64,000 bases of DNA. Origin: Clitopilus passeckerianus. Its lineage: Eukaryota; Basidiomycota; Agaricomycetes; Agaricales; Entolomataceae. Positions 10,606 through 23,706 of the stretch are shown here, in pieces. The notes beneath the pieces are model-generated. The model was not told the origin of the DNA. It did not search any database and saw nothing but the letters and a program-made list of their open reading frames with translations. Positions within the stretch are counted from its first letter, which is position 1; every line of letters begins with the position of its first letter. The stretch is from positions 143,175 to 207,174 of the forward strand of contig CALYLX010000094.1 in the NCBI GenBank assembly GCA_944990035.1, read 5' to 3'. The position numbers and the translations under genes are program-made.

Positions 10606-12919
10606 ATGACTGACTTTATACGAAAACTGGTTTCAGGCGACAAAGCTCGATTCAAGGACGGGAAACTAGATCTAGAACTTGGTAAGTTTGGAAGTAACAC
10701 CCTCATACAAATCAAAGCATCTGACGTTGAAAAGATCTCGTATATTTAACGGACAATGTAATCATTATGGGATACCCAGCATCGGGAGTGGAGGGACTAT
10801 ATCGCAACCGACGAGAGGACGCGAAAAAATTTCTGGATTCCCGGCATGGGAAGAACTACTGGATCTTCAACTTCTGTCCTGTCAGGGAGAACTCGTACGA
10901 TGCAAGCTTCTTCGAGGGCAGAGTTAGTAGATATCCGTTCCCTGACCACCAGTATGCTTTGCTTGACTGCATTATGCTTTGAGGCCAGAGACTTACCATC
11001 CGTGATTAGTGCTCCACCGCTGGCAATCGTGCCTCTCGTAGTCCGTGAGATACGAGCCTGGCTTGGTGGCTCACCAGATCGTGTGGCTGTTGTGCATTGC
11101 AAAGGTCCGCTCTCCGCTGCCCTCAACTACTCGGATAATACTGACTTCAGCTGGTCTGACAGCTGGAAAAGGAAGATCGGGTTCTATGGCCTGCGCTTAT
11201 TTGCTCTCTCTGCACCACGATCAGCTACCAACTGCTCCCAAGCTTCAGCGGAGCTACACTGCCAAAGAATGGGCTCTCATCCGTGCAGACGACGCGATGG
11301 CTGTCGTTCCTGATGACGTTGATGACAAAACGTCACCCCGAGAGCTCTCTGAGGAACCGGAGGCTCCAGGGCCCATTGTAGAACATGCGACACAAACACA
11401 ATCTCCAAGATCCCTTACTCCGGCATCCACTCTTGATGCTGCAACCAAATCGCCGAGCGGGGCCTCGGAGACTAAGCCTAAACCTCATGTCTTAGGTCAC
11501 ATCTTGGATCTGCATACCTCGAGGAGGATGAAACGCCCGTCTTCACCTTCAAAGAAGCAGAAACAAGGCGTCAGTATACCCAGTCAACGCAGATATCTCT
11601 ATTACTGGGCTTTACTGCTCGACAACGCCGCACCGGAATTTTTCTGGCGGCTACCTTCCATCCCTACTTCACCCTCCACGCTCAAGCAAGATCCTGCTAA
11701 GAAGCTGAAAGTGAGGTTGACTGGAGTCAAGATCAGGATGAAAGAAACTTCTTTCGCGACGTCGACTCTGGTCAAAGCCGCTGGTATGCTGCTTGGGCAC
11801 AGGAGAATCCACGAAGGGGAAGAAAAGCAGAATGTGTATCAAGGCGCTCCTAGAGTCTGGATCTCGGTGGCAAGATACAACGATGAGTTCGTGGAGATGT
11901 TGGAGGAGTGGGAGAGATGGACTAGAGATGTTGAAGGTGGCGATATAGGTGTCAGGAGGCAGGGGTCGGAGAGTATGCCTTTGGCGGATGAAGAGAAGAA
12001 TGAGCTGGAGGAAGTTCGAGACATATTCAAGGACGATAGATGGGACAAGAAGAAAATCGTCAGGAGCTTTGCCAGGATGGGTGTTAGTGATAACAGTGGG
12101 GCTGTCGAAATTGGGGGAGAGAAGGTAAGTTTCTGGTTTTTCACTTCACGAAGAACTATGGATATCCATTTCATCTCAACAGACTAACAAGACATACACA
12201 TATAATCTATGTCCTTTGACCAGCTCCTCTTGGGACACCCTCAAGGGAAGTCTCTCTGAGGAAACCAAAGCTCAGAAAGCGGAGGAGCAGACCCTGCTTG
12301 ATGAAGAGATGCTCCCAAATTCCGAAACGGCATCTGTTCTGGAAGACCTTCCAACCACTCCTGCGGTCTCGAGCGCTTCTCTGGCCACTCCAAAGAAACA
12401 AAGAACAGAAGTCATCAAGAAAAGGACCTCTCTCAGCCCCCCAAAATCCGGAAGCTCTCCCAAAAAAAGCATCGTAGTTGATGCTGAACGAGAGGTTCGG
12501 ATGAAGCTATACATGGATCAGGTAATTTTCAGTTTCAACACACCTACCATAGAGACTGAAGCGAATCCACATCGCAGATCTTCATGGGCTGGCTCTGGTT
12601 CATACCTGCCTTCCATCTCCCGCCTCCGCCAGGTTCAGAAGACAGCTCTCGAGCCATCTCCTCCAAGCTGCTTTTGACGCGGAAAGAGGTGGATTTTCCA
12701 ATCGGTGCCGGCAAGAGCCTCATTGATGTTGAGATAGAGATGGAGTGGGTGCCTGCTGTGGATACGGAGAAGGTGAAGGCGAAGAGTTTGGAGCCAGAGG
12801 GAAACGAAGAGAAGGGGCTCGTTGAGGAGGCAACTGCGATTGCGACTTCGGCTGTTGGGAAGGCAGAAGGTGCGGATGCGGATACGGCTGTTTCTGCTGT
12901 GCAGGCGGATGAGGAATAG
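10606..12919 (+). CDS. PTEN-like phosphatidylinositol-3,4,5-trisphosphate 3-phosphatase
   Basis: Six exons (10606-10681, 10735-10951, 11010-11104, 11163-12124, 12183-12521, 12578-12919) give 676 residues. The start MTDFIRKLVSGDKARF closely matches the PTEN N-terminus. The P-loop is assembled across intron 3 as HCKAGKGRSG, with catalytic Cys near residue 128 and Arg near 134; both P-loop lysines typical of PIP3 lipid phosphatases are present. A C2-like region follows (KLKVRLTGVKIR, QGAPRVWISVARY). The protein is longer than human PTEN because of a Ser/Pro-rich insert after the phosphatase domain, a low-complexity segment in exon 5 and an acidic Ala/Glu tail. It should oppose PI3-kinase signalling at the plasma membrane. 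Upstream of 10606, 10318-10605 is non-coding. Confidence 0.94.
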
Positions 12920-13552
12920 ACTTGGCTGCGGTGCTGTTTGTATTGGTCGTTGGATTAGTCCCGTGAATGAACGATATTGATTTTGTCATTTTGAAGATGA
13001 GGCTTCCAAGGTTTCAATTCAAGATTTAAGGCCGGCTCCGAGCTCTCATTCAAAGGTTCGGATGGGTTTGAAGGAAACAAAGCCAATCACGACGCGTCAA
13101 ATTTCCGCGTTGTAACTCTCATCCAGCTCTGACTGATGCCATCTTCCGAAAGATTTCTGCACACAACCCATCTTGAAGGACAAGCAGCGCCTGACCATCA
13201 AGAAGGTCACGTTCCGGGAGCTGAGGTAAAATCGATGCGGACAGCCGCCATGCCTCACGACAAGCATCACGTCTCGGAGCAATCCCGCATATACTTAGCG
13301 GGATGATGGTCCACCTGTCTCGACCTCTTCCCCAGGTTTGAATGAGGGAGCGAATCACGAGGGCCACGCTGAGAGCGTCTTCGAATTCTAAAAGCGGTCC
13401 GCCAACGGTCCTGAAGTTCTAAACACCTTGCCGCTTTGGATATCCAAGCAACCTGACCGACCTGACGTCGTCGTTGCGCGGTACATCGGACCCGCTCAAG
13501 ATGTTGAGTGGGTAATGTTCGGGAGATACTGCCAGTGGGGTTTCCATGCGCC
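12920..13552. other. Intergenic region between the PTEN-like gene and the PL4 gene
   Basis: About 630 bp holding the PTEN-like 3' end and the PL4 upstream region. No gene or repeat was recognised. Confidence 0.5.
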
Positions 13553-13559
13553 TATAAAT
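13553..13559 (+). promoter_or_regulatory. TATA box of the PL4 lyase gene
   Basis: TATAAAT lies 51-57 bp upstream of the lyase ATG at 13610. The spacing suits an inducible secreted-enzyme gene. Confidence 0.6.
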
Positions 13560-13609
13560 GCCCTACCAAGCTCGAACTGCTTCCGTTGTAGTCCTGAGGC
13601 GGCTCTGCT

Positions 13610-16355
13610 ATGTTCGGCAAGAAATTATTGACCTTGCTCACTTTGGGCGCTGGCTCACTCATTTCGGGTGTTCTTGGCTTTGGGCTCGTTGAGTCCGGGA
13701 ATACCTACACGGTGACTACCGATGGAGGACTTGTTTTCAAAGGTCGGGTGCTCAACATTGATCAAATGAATTCCCTGAATTGACGCGTGTATTAGTGGAC
13801 AGGACCAGTGGTGACATCACTTCCATGGTCTTCAATGGAATTGAGGCGAGTTCGACGACAGCCAGGTTTTTATGCGTGCAATTTACCAAGCGTTACAGAC
13901 TCAAGACACTGGAGGAAAGTGGAGTCAAATCGGTTCTGGAATTGGCGCATCCTGTTCTTGGGTCAGAACCGGCAACAGCAACAACTACATCAAGATTACC
14001 TGTACCGCAGGATCGTTGACGCAGTAGGTAGACCGTAATGAACCTTTGAAACAGAAGGTCTAACCCTGCAAAGGTACTATGTTGCTCGGTACAAGGACCC
14101 TGCCATTCACATGGCCACGTAGTGCGTCATCTTCTTCCTCATGCTAGGTGTTTGCCTTCTGACCTTAGCCTTCTTTCAGCATCACTGGCGAGCCTTCTGT
14201 TGGAGAGCTGAGGTTCATTGCTCGCCTCAAGCGTTCATCTGTTCCCAACGGCCCCGGTGCGTCAAATATCAACGGCGGTACAGCCATCGAGGGCAGCGAC
14301 GTCTTCACCGTCAGCGGCCAGACCAGATCCAAATTCTATTCCTCCCGCCAATTTATCGATGACCAAGTCCATGGTGTGACGGGAAGCGGGGTTGGTGTAT
14401 ACATGATCATTCCCGGCACGGGATATGAGGGATCTTCTGGTGGACCATTTTTCCGTGATATTGACAATCAAGGTGGAAGCGTTCAAGAGCTGTATTTCTG
14501 TGAGTTTTACCCTCGATTAGCCCTGGTCGTTGGCCGCACTGACCTGTGATCATTCAGATATGGTAAGAATACATTTTCTGGCTATCACGCCTTTCCTTAC
14601 TCGTTCTTTCTTCCAAGAACTCTGGGCATACTCAAACAGAATGTGAGTCTGGTGTTTCACGAGCCAGCACCTGGGTACTCATTGTTTATGGTTAGCATAC
14701 CGCACCGGCTTAATGGGTCCCTAGTCAGTTGTCAAGTACCTTCGGTCAATTGTAACCCTCTAATTCCTGAATAGCGCTCTCTGGTTCACGACAGGATCCG
14801 CTCCTTCAGCGTCCATCAGTAAGCCCTCTTCAGGTAGCAAAGGAGACCTCACTCACGTCCGATCCAGATACAGCCTTCTGGAGTGGTTTGAGTGTGAATG
14901 GCTGGTTGGATACCACCGGTCGTGGTCGCGTTAGTGGCAAGGCATCCGGCATTGCCTCCAACTGGGCGTCGCTCCAATCCATCGGCTTCAGCAATAGCGC
15001 AGCCCAGTACTGGTATGGCTTTTCCTGAACTTTGCCGTCGAATTTGCAAATTAATCAAATTCGTTCAGGGTTCGAACTGATTCCTCTGGCAATTTCGTCA
15101 GCCCGTACATGAAGCCAGGAACCTACACAATGACCCGTAAGGCTTCGTACACCTTTGCAACTGCCACGATAACGAACTAACTTGTGCCTCAGTCTATAAG
15201 GTTGAATTAGCAGTTGCCTCCACAAGCGTCTCCGTCAGTGCTGGTGGCGTTGCAACCAAGAATATCGCGTCGGCAGAATCCGTAGGGTGCACCCTCAATC
15301 TATCTGGTAGATTCGCTCACCCGCTGTCCCACAGAACCCTTCAACTATTTGGCAAATCGGCGACTTCGATGGAACGCCCCGAGGATTCTTGAATGCAGAG
15401 TGAGTCAAAGGTTTCTTAAAATACCTCTGCTAGCCCTGATCGTAAATCCGCGTAGTAAAATTGAGACAATGCAGTATGTTTTTTTTTGGCCCATCCTTCA
15501 ACCGATGATTTGTCTGAATTGACTCTTCTAGCCCGAGCGACAGTCGCATGAGCAAATGGGGTCCAAGTACGAATAATGCTTGATTAAACCTCCCCTTAGC
15601 TAAACGCTACTTGCAGTTACCTTCTCGGTTGGCTCTGCCGTCAGCGGTTTCCCCATGGCAATCTTCAAGACTATTGGAGCAGTTACGATCAACTTTTCGC
15701 TCAGCTCCAGCCAAAGTGAGCATGCCCTCCTTCCCTATTTTTCCTCCCTCACACCACTGACTCCGTATGACCTAGTTGGTGCACGTACCTTGGATATCGG
15801 CACCACTCTTGCGTTCGCTGGTGAGTTTAGTCTGGCTGACGCTTGATCACAAACATGATGCTAACCAAAGCGGATGTTAGGCGGTCGTCCTCAGGTTCAG
15901 GTCAACAGTTGGACTGGGCCCGCTCCCCCTCCCCCGTCGCAGCCCGACTCCCGAGGTATGGTGATGACTTGAATTTCTCATGACACTATTCTGATAACCA
16001 AATTTTCAGGCGTTACACGAGGAACATGGCGCGGTAATGTGAGTCATTGAAGTGGGGACGTACAGCTATTGCAAATATCTCTAACTGCGATTTCGTCAGA
16101 ACATCTTGTACACCGTCAGCATCCGTGCGTTCTCACTCGTTTTTTCTTGCTTCCTGAAGAGATGTTGATTTTTGGACCCCTAATAGCGTCTGGTGTTCTT
16201 GTTGCGGGATCGAACAAGCTAGTCATCAATGTCATTTCAGGCTCATCTGGAGATCAATACCTGTATGGAAATGGTTCCTGTGGAGCATTTAACCTCGTAC
16301 TGACACGCTCACCAGGTCGCCGAACTTCGTGTTCGATGCAATTCGCCTTTACTAA
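13610..16355 (+). CDS. Rhamnogalacturonan lyase, polysaccharide lyase family 4
   Basis: A secreted enzyme encoded in more than ten short exons. The N-terminal signal peptide ([15 protein letters not shown]...GVLG) runs straight into [12 protein letters not shown], the usual start of fungal PL4. Later exons read [39 protein letters not shown], the middle fibronectin-like domain [19 protein letters not shown], then [14 protein letters not shown]. The C-terminal carbohydrate-binding-like domain follows ([26 protein letters not shown]) and ends [10 protein letters not shown]. All three PL4 domains are therefore present. It cleaves rhamnose-galacturonic acid bonds in the hairy regions of pectin by beta-elimination. 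A TATA box precedes it. Nothing suggests inactivation. Confidence 0.95.
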
Positions 16356-17355
16356 GTTCGATTTGTAGAAAAGTGGCGAAAGGCGTCCGAATAGGAACGG
16401 CTGGAATCAGCCTTCGTGTATAAACTATTTCTAAATTCCAGTTGTTCAAGCTTTTTTCTACCCGTACAAGCCGATTTCTAGCGGTTGGCGTCCTGGACTT
16501 GCCTTTATAGGGAGATGCCGGCGTCTTTCCGGCCTTCTGACTGACTCGAGATTTAACGACTGTGGGAAAGGCGGAGGTATCCTGAGAGCCACTAAATTAG
16601 CGCGTTTTGTTATCCCAAATGGCAACTGCAATGATCGTCTCCTGGCAACATTGACCCTGTTCTCTTCCAATTTTTGCACACATTGCGGACCATCGCACTT
16701 CATTATCCCCAAAACGCGGGACAATGGAAAGTATCCATCGACAACCAGGCTCAAGCATCTAGCATCGCCAGTTGCAACGACACCAGACCGTTCTTTGATA
16801 CCCCTCGACCTAGCTGAAACGAAGGGCTACCGAGGCGTGACCAAGCTTTCCAGAGCTTGACATTTGTATGTGATTGTGGCTGAAAAAGTGAGCCAAAGGA
16901 GTTACTTGGAGGCGCTCTGGGACGGCTTGACAGGCTGACAGTCGTAATAGTGCTTAGCCCAATTACACATGACCCACCTTCTGGCGATATACTTCGCCGT
17001 TTTTCCTCAGTTTTTCTGTCCTTTCCGCTGAAATTGGTGCTCGAAGATCTCAAAGTAAAGCCGCCCTTGGTTGTGCATTGAAAACATAGGGTTGGACGAT
17101 CCGACTCGGACTGGATGAATTGAGTCAATCTTATCTCAGGACCTGCTTCTCTAAATGGGCATATCAATTCTGGTAAACGTTTTTGCCTTCTGTCCCTGAA
17201 GCCATGACCTCGAGGCATTGCCGGGGCCGCTGTATTGGGCCTGCCGTGATTTTTCTCCCATAATATTACCTGCTCGACGGTTTCAGCTCTGGGGCAGGTT
17301 CTTCTGGTACAACGACGACCACCAGAGCAGGACAAACGTCCGTCGACGAAGTGTT
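16356..17355. other. Intergenic region upstream of the receptor gene
   Basis: About 1 kb between the lyase and the receptor. A long minus-strand open frame (16751-17335) has no recognisable domain and is rich in Arg and Ser, so I treat it as chance. An undetected 5' exon of the receptor could lie here. Confidence 0.4.
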
Positions 17356-19372
17356 ATGCTTGGGTTTGGCCTTAGAGCGGCATGGTTCTCCCTCTCGCTG
17401 TCAGGTGAGTGTTAGCGAGTTGGATGTATTTGCCTCCTAAGGGGGGTCGCATTGAGAATGTGACGAGCTGACTAAATTCCTTCGTTTTTTGTAGGCTTGA
17501 TTGCCTGCTGGGTAACCATGTTCTGGTTTGGGCGTGTGTTGAGGACGTATTGGGCCCCAATTCTGTACTGCTTTGGTTGCACATTAATGCAGGGAATTTT
17601 CTGTCTGGGTATATCACCTAAATATGCTTTGTTGAGTAGTCGCTAAACGTCACTAGGCTTGATATACAGGATGGATCCGTTCCAAATGCCTAAAGCATTT
17701 TGCACAGGTACGTGCCTTTCTTGCCCAACCAGCTTGTCAGCTTTCTCAAGCTATGGTCATCACCAGCCCAATCGATCATCATCGGTTTTGCCAGCTTTCT
17801 CATGTCAGGAGTCGCGGCTGCATTTACGATGGCAACGTGTGAAGCAGCAAACAAGCCAAAGACTTGGACAGGTGGAGGCGAAGCGTACGTTCCCGTAATT
17901 GTCTTCATCCTTGCTTTCATTAAATTGTCCATATTTAAGCGCCCTCACATGGAAGTGGAAATATTTGTACCCATTGGTTGCATACCCTCTGGTAGCTTCA
18001 GTCATACAGATTTCCGTGACATTCTCCCTGGACTCAGGTCTACCGAGCGATGACCTACACTGCGACTATGCGGAGCCTGAATGGTGCGTAATTACGTTGT
18101 CTTGGAATTTTATTTGTTCTGAAGTGGTCATCGACAGGCTTCGATTCCTGAGTTATGCAGGCTTCCCCCTCCTTCTAGCCTTTCCCTGCGTCTACTACTC
18201 AATCACATCCGTTATCAAAATTTCCAAAACGAATCAACACCTCCGCCGCTCGCGAGACCCCGCAGAAATAGTAGACGACTCAATGGCAATTGAACCCGAA
18301 CGCCCTCGCAGGATCCAAATGCGCCTCGGTCGTATGATCTCTTCCTCGACGGGCTCGTTTTCCTCCCACCCACGCCGCCAGCCAATAAAACATGGTCGTT
18401 CGAGATCTCAAATACAGCCGTATCCCTCCACCTCAATGCGAGAAATGCCGTCTCTGTCTCTGGATACCACCGGGGACCTCAACGACGACCCTGATAAGGA
18501 ACCGCAGGAGCTGGAACGGGTGCCGGACTCTCCAGCCTCGTCATCCTTCCCTACATTTGCGAATCCGCCAAACATGGGGACAGTCACGTTTGACCCGGAT
18601 GGAGAAGCCTTTCGACAGAGCAGGAGGAGTATAAGTAGGAGAAGCACGGAGTTTGATGATGGCGGGCTTCATCGACAGCCGAACGAGAATTGGGTGGAGG
18701 TGTTGGGTCCGCTGGATGGTACGCCGGATATCACTGGGGAGGTGACTGACCCGGAGAGCGATACGCCGACGAAGAGGGAGGATGATTTGGAGTGGAGCCA
18801 TAGGAGCTTTCAGAGGGAGGAGCATGATTTGGACTCGATTTATAAGGGAAAGGAGAGTATAGAACTTAAGGAGAGGTTTGAAGAGGATGGAAGGCCGATG
18901 AGGAGTGCGTCTCGGAAGGTGGTTCATAGGCCTTTAGGCTGTGAGTCTATTTATTTGTCGTATTATTCCTTTCTCGTGATCTGACCTCCCTTTTCGTTAG
19001 CAGTATTCCGCAAGCGACGACCTTTGCCCAGCTTGGATGCATCTATTGGGAGGATAATACTTTTTCAGTTGTGAGTGTTTGCTTCTATTGTTCTACGTGC
19101 CGGAGGCTGAATTTGTGGATCAAGCTCCTTTGGCGTCGTGCAGATTCTTTGCACACTGTCGACACTGGTAGACGTGATCAAGCACAGGGATCCACCGGCA
19201 GCCTTTGGCACGCAACATGTGGCTCTTCTACTTTCAGCCTGGGGCCCCGTTCTTATATTTGGTGAGTAACTGTACTTCGTAATGTAGTGGAATTTGCTAA
19301 TATTTGCGTGGGCATTCAGGTGTCCTACCCCTTCTTTGTAGAAATTATTCTTTCTGGCTTCCACGGACATGA
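17356..19372 (+). CDS. Seven-transmembrane G-protein-coupled receptor-like protein
   Basis: Splicing about eight exons yields seven hydrophobic helices: AWFSLSLSGLIACWVTMFWF, YWAPILYCFGCTLMQGIF, SIIIGFASFLMSGVAAAF, YLYPLVAYPLVASVIQIS, FLSYAGFPLLLAFPCVYY, GRIILFQFSFGVVQILC and HVALLLSAWGPVLIFG. Between helices five and six lies a cytoplasmic loop of about 260 residues, rich in Ser, Arg, Asp and Glu, which could hold phosphorylation sites. The layout resembles fungal glucose/cAMP-receptor-like GPCRs (Git3 type), but the ligand is not inferable. The start at 17356 is the first Met before helix 1 and an upstream exon is possible. One inferred intron near 17707-17749 is short (43 bp). The end at 19372 assumes the last acceptor at the CAG before 19320. 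Confidence 0.8.
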
Positions 19373-19663
19373 TAATTCAAGGAAATCATTGTTTTGTTGG
19401 GTTTCCTGGGATCACTTTCATTACCATACATACACACCATCATCATACTATGCTCCCTAATCAGTAGCATCGCAGAGGCTTTTCGTTACACAATCTGCTT
19501 GTATTAATCGAACATATCACACACGCTTGATCGTTGATATAATGTCTATATATTGGATAATATCATGAAAAAAAAATTCGTATCATGGGTAGAATAAACC
19601 AGAAAACTATGTGCAAGGATATCTACAAAAACCAAACGAAGATGAAGGTATGCATTGATGGAA

Positions 19664-20381
19664 TTAGTACTTGAAGCCGCTCCTTGAGATGAAGGTCTCC
19701 AGATCTTGTAATGTAGCGACGCCGAGTACGAATTTGCGGCCAGGATCAGTGACTTAGGCCAGGTCAGAACGCTATTATGAGCCAGTTGAAGAACAATAAC
19801 ATACCGAGTGCAAAGATATTGTGGTGCAAGAACTCTTCCAGATCTTGCAGAGATGTGTTTGGTGTGATCAGGGTGTACGGCTCAAAAGACGTTCGCTTGA
19901 AGCGGACCATATATCTCGAGATCTTGTCATCCTGCCGGAATGAATGAATGAATTAGTTTACAAAGGGGGTAAGGGAGAAGGGAGCCAGTTAGATTAGATT
20001 GGCGACGTACTGGGTTTGCCTCGCCGGCTTCAAACTTGGATTTCAAATCGGCGACTTCAATGTATCCAAGTGGTTTCCGCCCCTTGTCCAAAACGCTGGG
20101 GAATTCTCAGCGGTTAGCGAAAGCTAATGACAGACAGAACGAACGGTATATGGGAAAAGTCACGGTCATATGCGAGCTCTATTGCCTGCATCAATGGAGC
20201 GGTGGCAGGGAGAGAAAAAGCAGGGTTAAGTTGAAGATCCTAAGGCAATATGTTTTAGTAACGAACGCCTTCCTGTTAGAACAAGGCATACCTCTACCAC
20301 TGCTCCCCGATACCTGTCTTGCTCTGCGCCCATACCGTAGAACGGTGCTCTGAAAGCCGAGTTGACTGCTACTGCCGCCAT
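19664..20381 (-). CDS. Small CBS-domain protein
   Basis: A minus-strand gene of about 143 residues in five exons. It starts MAAVAVNSAFRAPFYGMG and reads through AIELAYDRDFSHIPVLDKGRKPLGYIEV and MVRFKRTSFEPYTLI, ending with DPGRKFVLGVATLQDLETF and a GFKY terminus. The two halves look like a tandem CBS (Bateman) pair, a module that usually binds adenine nucleotides and senses energy state. No catalytic domain is fused to it. It shares a 255-bp divergent promoter region (20382-20636) with MLH1 and converges with the receptor, leaving 291 bp (19373-19663) with no recognisable feature. Confidence 0.85.
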
Positions 20382-20636
20382 TATAAGTTAAGTATCGCAC
20401 AAGGTCGTAGAACGCAAAAGCCGCTGACACGTAAAAGGAAGAAAACAAGAGAAAGCTCGGAGATGGCAGAGGTCTGCATATTTCAAAGTGGTCGGACCAT
20501 ACCTGGAGCGGAATATTAGCTAAGCAGGCCCAATTAGGCTCACGCATTTTGGCTCGCGTTTGGCGCTTTCAACACGGTCAGAAAGCGGCCGCATTGCCAG
20601 CATAGGCCTCGATTCACGGACACGAACATTCGAGCA

Positions 20637-23524
20637 ATGGATGCTGCTCAGACGGACTCCGAACCACAAATACAGGGAGACCCACTGCCAATAAGGCGAC
20701 TTCAAGAGTCCTTGATTAACCGAATCGCAGCTGGAGAGGTAGGCACAGTCACAGAAAGACGGCAGCAGTTCATAATTGAAGTCCTAAGATTATACACCGA
20801 CCGGCTTCCGCTCTCAAGGAGCTTATTGAGAATAGTTTGGATGCTGGAGCGACGTCCATAAAGGTTACGGTCAAAGATGGAGGTATGAAGCTGCTGCAAA
20901 TACAGGACAACGGAAGCGGTATCCGGGTGAGTTTTGCTCACCTGCCTATTGGACGAGGAACTTGCTTATATATGCTCAGAAAGCGGACCTGCCAATCCTT
21001 GCTGAGAGGTTCACGACGTCAAAGATATCTACGTTCGACGACTTGTCACGTATCAGAACATACGGTTTTCGAGGCGAAGCACTGGCATCTATCTCCCATG
21101 TTGCACATCTTTCGGTCACAACGAAAACTAAGAAGGATACCTGCGCTTGGAAGTACGTCACCCAACGTCCGAACTCTAACTTTCTAACGGAGCCCGCAGA
21201 GCTTGCTACTCAGACGGCCGCCTTGTCGAGCCCAAGGCAGGCCACAGTGCGGATCCAAAACCATGTGCCGGTACAGACGGGACGACTCTTACGGTCAGTC
21301 TATTACCCACACTTGGGCTCTTATTCAGCATCTAACTTCATGTTAGATTGAAGACCTATTCTACAACACACCCACCCGACTGTCAGCCCTTCGGAATGTT
21401 TCTGAAGAGTATTCGAGGATTCTGGATGTCGTCACTAAATACGCGATCCACAACCCCAAGGTTGCATTTGTTTGCAAGAAGGTGTGAAGTGTTTTTCCTG
21501 TGCTCGCACCATGCTCACTCAACAATTCAGGCAGGCTCAGCTTCACCTGAGCTTTCTTCTCCTTCTGGATCAGAAACGCCTAACACCATCCGCCTTCTAT
21601 ACGGCCACACTATTGCGAAGGAACTTCTCTCCGTCAAAGTTTCCTCAAACGAAGCCCAAGAAGACGATGAAATGGATGTAGAAGAGGACGATCCTGAGTC
21701 ATGGCATGCCGAAGCTCATATTACAAGCGTCAACTACCAGGCCAAGAAGACAATATTTTTACTCTTCATAAATCGTAAGAGTCCGTCCCATGATCTGAGC
21801 GGCTATAACAACGTCTTGTAGATCGTTTGGTTGAATCCAGTCGCATGAAACGTGCCTTCGAGGCGGTTTATACTGCTATTCTACCCAAAGGAGCTTTCCC
21901 ATTCATGTATCTCAGGTAGATTGACAGTTTCCCTCTTCACATCAGTCCCAAGGACTTACAATATTTACCCACCTAGCCTGGAAATTGACCCGCGCTCAGT
22001 CGACGTAAACGTCCATCCGACCAAAAGAGAAGTTCACTTTCTCAACGAAGACGCAATAATCGAGAAGATATCGGATGGGTTCCAGAAAGCCCTCACGGAA
22101 AAGAGTCATTCAAGGACCTTCCACGTTCAGGTGGCTAGCATTCATGGAAAGAAAAGGGCACGGTTGATTAACGTTCATTCGAGACATTGTTGCCAGTTGT
22201 ACCAGTCCAGGATAATCCCAAGAAGAGAAAAGGGAAAGAGCGGGAAGAGGAGGATAATATGAATGTTGACGGAGAGGAAGAGGTGGATGGCTTGTCAAAA
22301 GGTACTTTTCCCATTCTTACTGGACCTTTCATACTCAAACAGCGTGACAGAGAGGCCAGCCAAGCGGATATACTCACAACATAAAGTCCGAACTTCGCTC
22401 AAAGACCGAACACTGGACTCCATGTTCCCCGTTATCAATCCCGCACAGATAGTAAAACCTGGTACTGCCACCTCTTCTGGCGTGCAGACTACTGGCTCGA
22501 GGGAGGTTAAAGAGTCGGAATGCATTCTTACTTCCGTCGTGACTCTAAGGAAGAGTTTGATTAAAGGCAAACATCGACGTAAGTTAACAATATTTGTTTG
22601 ATAGACTGATCCACTAAGGCATTTCCTTTTGTCCTTAGAGCTCACCGAAATTTTGGAAAAGCATACATTTGTTGGGATCGTCGATTTGCCAAGGTCGCTA
22701 TCGTTGATACAATATTCTACAAACCTCTATCTCGTAAACCACGGGGCGCTGGCGTTAGTATTTCTCCATCTAACTCACCCAATTATTTCGACGGTACTAA
22801 TAACTGATGTTAGCGAAGAGCTATTCTATCAACTTGGTCTAAGGCAATTCGGGGACCTGAGGCGCCTCAAGTTGGAACCGCCGCCTTCATTAAGAGCGTT
22901 GATTCAGATTGCGGTGAATGCAGAAGGGTCAACAAAAGAGAGCAAGATGTCGAAGAGTCAGATTGTGGATGTCAGTCTTTTGCTCCACTTCCCAGAATTG
23001 CAAATCGATCTGACCCACCATATGATGTTCTCAATAGCGTATTGTCGCAACTCTGATGATCAGGAAAGACATGCTCTCGGAATATTTCTCGTTAGATATC
23101 TCTGCCTCTGGCTTGGTTGAGAGCCTTCCTCTCCTTTTGAAAGATTTTACTCCGAATCTGGACAATTTGCCTAATTTCTTGATGCGGTTGGGTCCTCAGG
23201 TCCGTTCATTTCTTGACCTTGAAGATTGCGTACTCACATGAAACACAGGTTGATTGGAGCAAGGAGACAGAATGTTTCGATACATTCTTTCGAGAACTGG
23301 CTTACTTCTACGCGCCTGGTTCCACAACACTTCCACCACAGTCCCCGTCTACTAACCTCTCTGAAGACGAACAAGCTGAGGAAAAGGCAGAGCGATGGCA
23401 GATTCAACACGTCATATTTCCTGCCTTGCGAAGATATATATTGGCACCAAAATCTCTACTTGATAGGGATGTGGTACAGATAGCGAGTTTGCCAGACTTG
23501 TACAAGGTCTTTGAGCGCTGTTAG
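20637..23524 (+). CDS. MLH1: DNA mismatch repair protein MLH1
   Basis: A MutL-family GHKL ATPase in many exons, about 780 residues. The N-terminus has [16 protein letters not shown], then after intron 1 [20 protein letters not shown]. The ATP-binding motifs are DNGSGI and [12 protein letters not shown] second part reads [20 protein letters not shown], the transducer domain. The C-terminal dimerisation region ends VFERC, the hallmark last residues of eukaryotic MLH1. In the nucleus MLH1 pairs with PMS1 to act after MutS lesion recognition, and with MLH3 in meiosis. The start ATG at 20637 gives [17 protein letters not shown] before the conserved fold. All key motifs are intact. Confidence 0.97.
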
Positions 23525-23706
23525 CTAAGGTCGTTGGTGGGAATTTCATCCATATTCTCTGTTATTATAAAACCTAGAGCACTATTAATATGTAAAACTG
23601 GACCAAGCCAGGTATTACAGTCTAATATATTATACCTACATCTACCCGTAAGAAGCGGGGAATGGATGGAATACATGGACAGAACATGATAACAAGGCAA
23701 GATATT

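Noticed and set aside
16751..17335. 194-codon minus-strand open frame upstream of the receptor
   Set aside because: Arg/Ser/Pro-rich with no recognisable motif. Long chance frames of this kind are common at this base composition.
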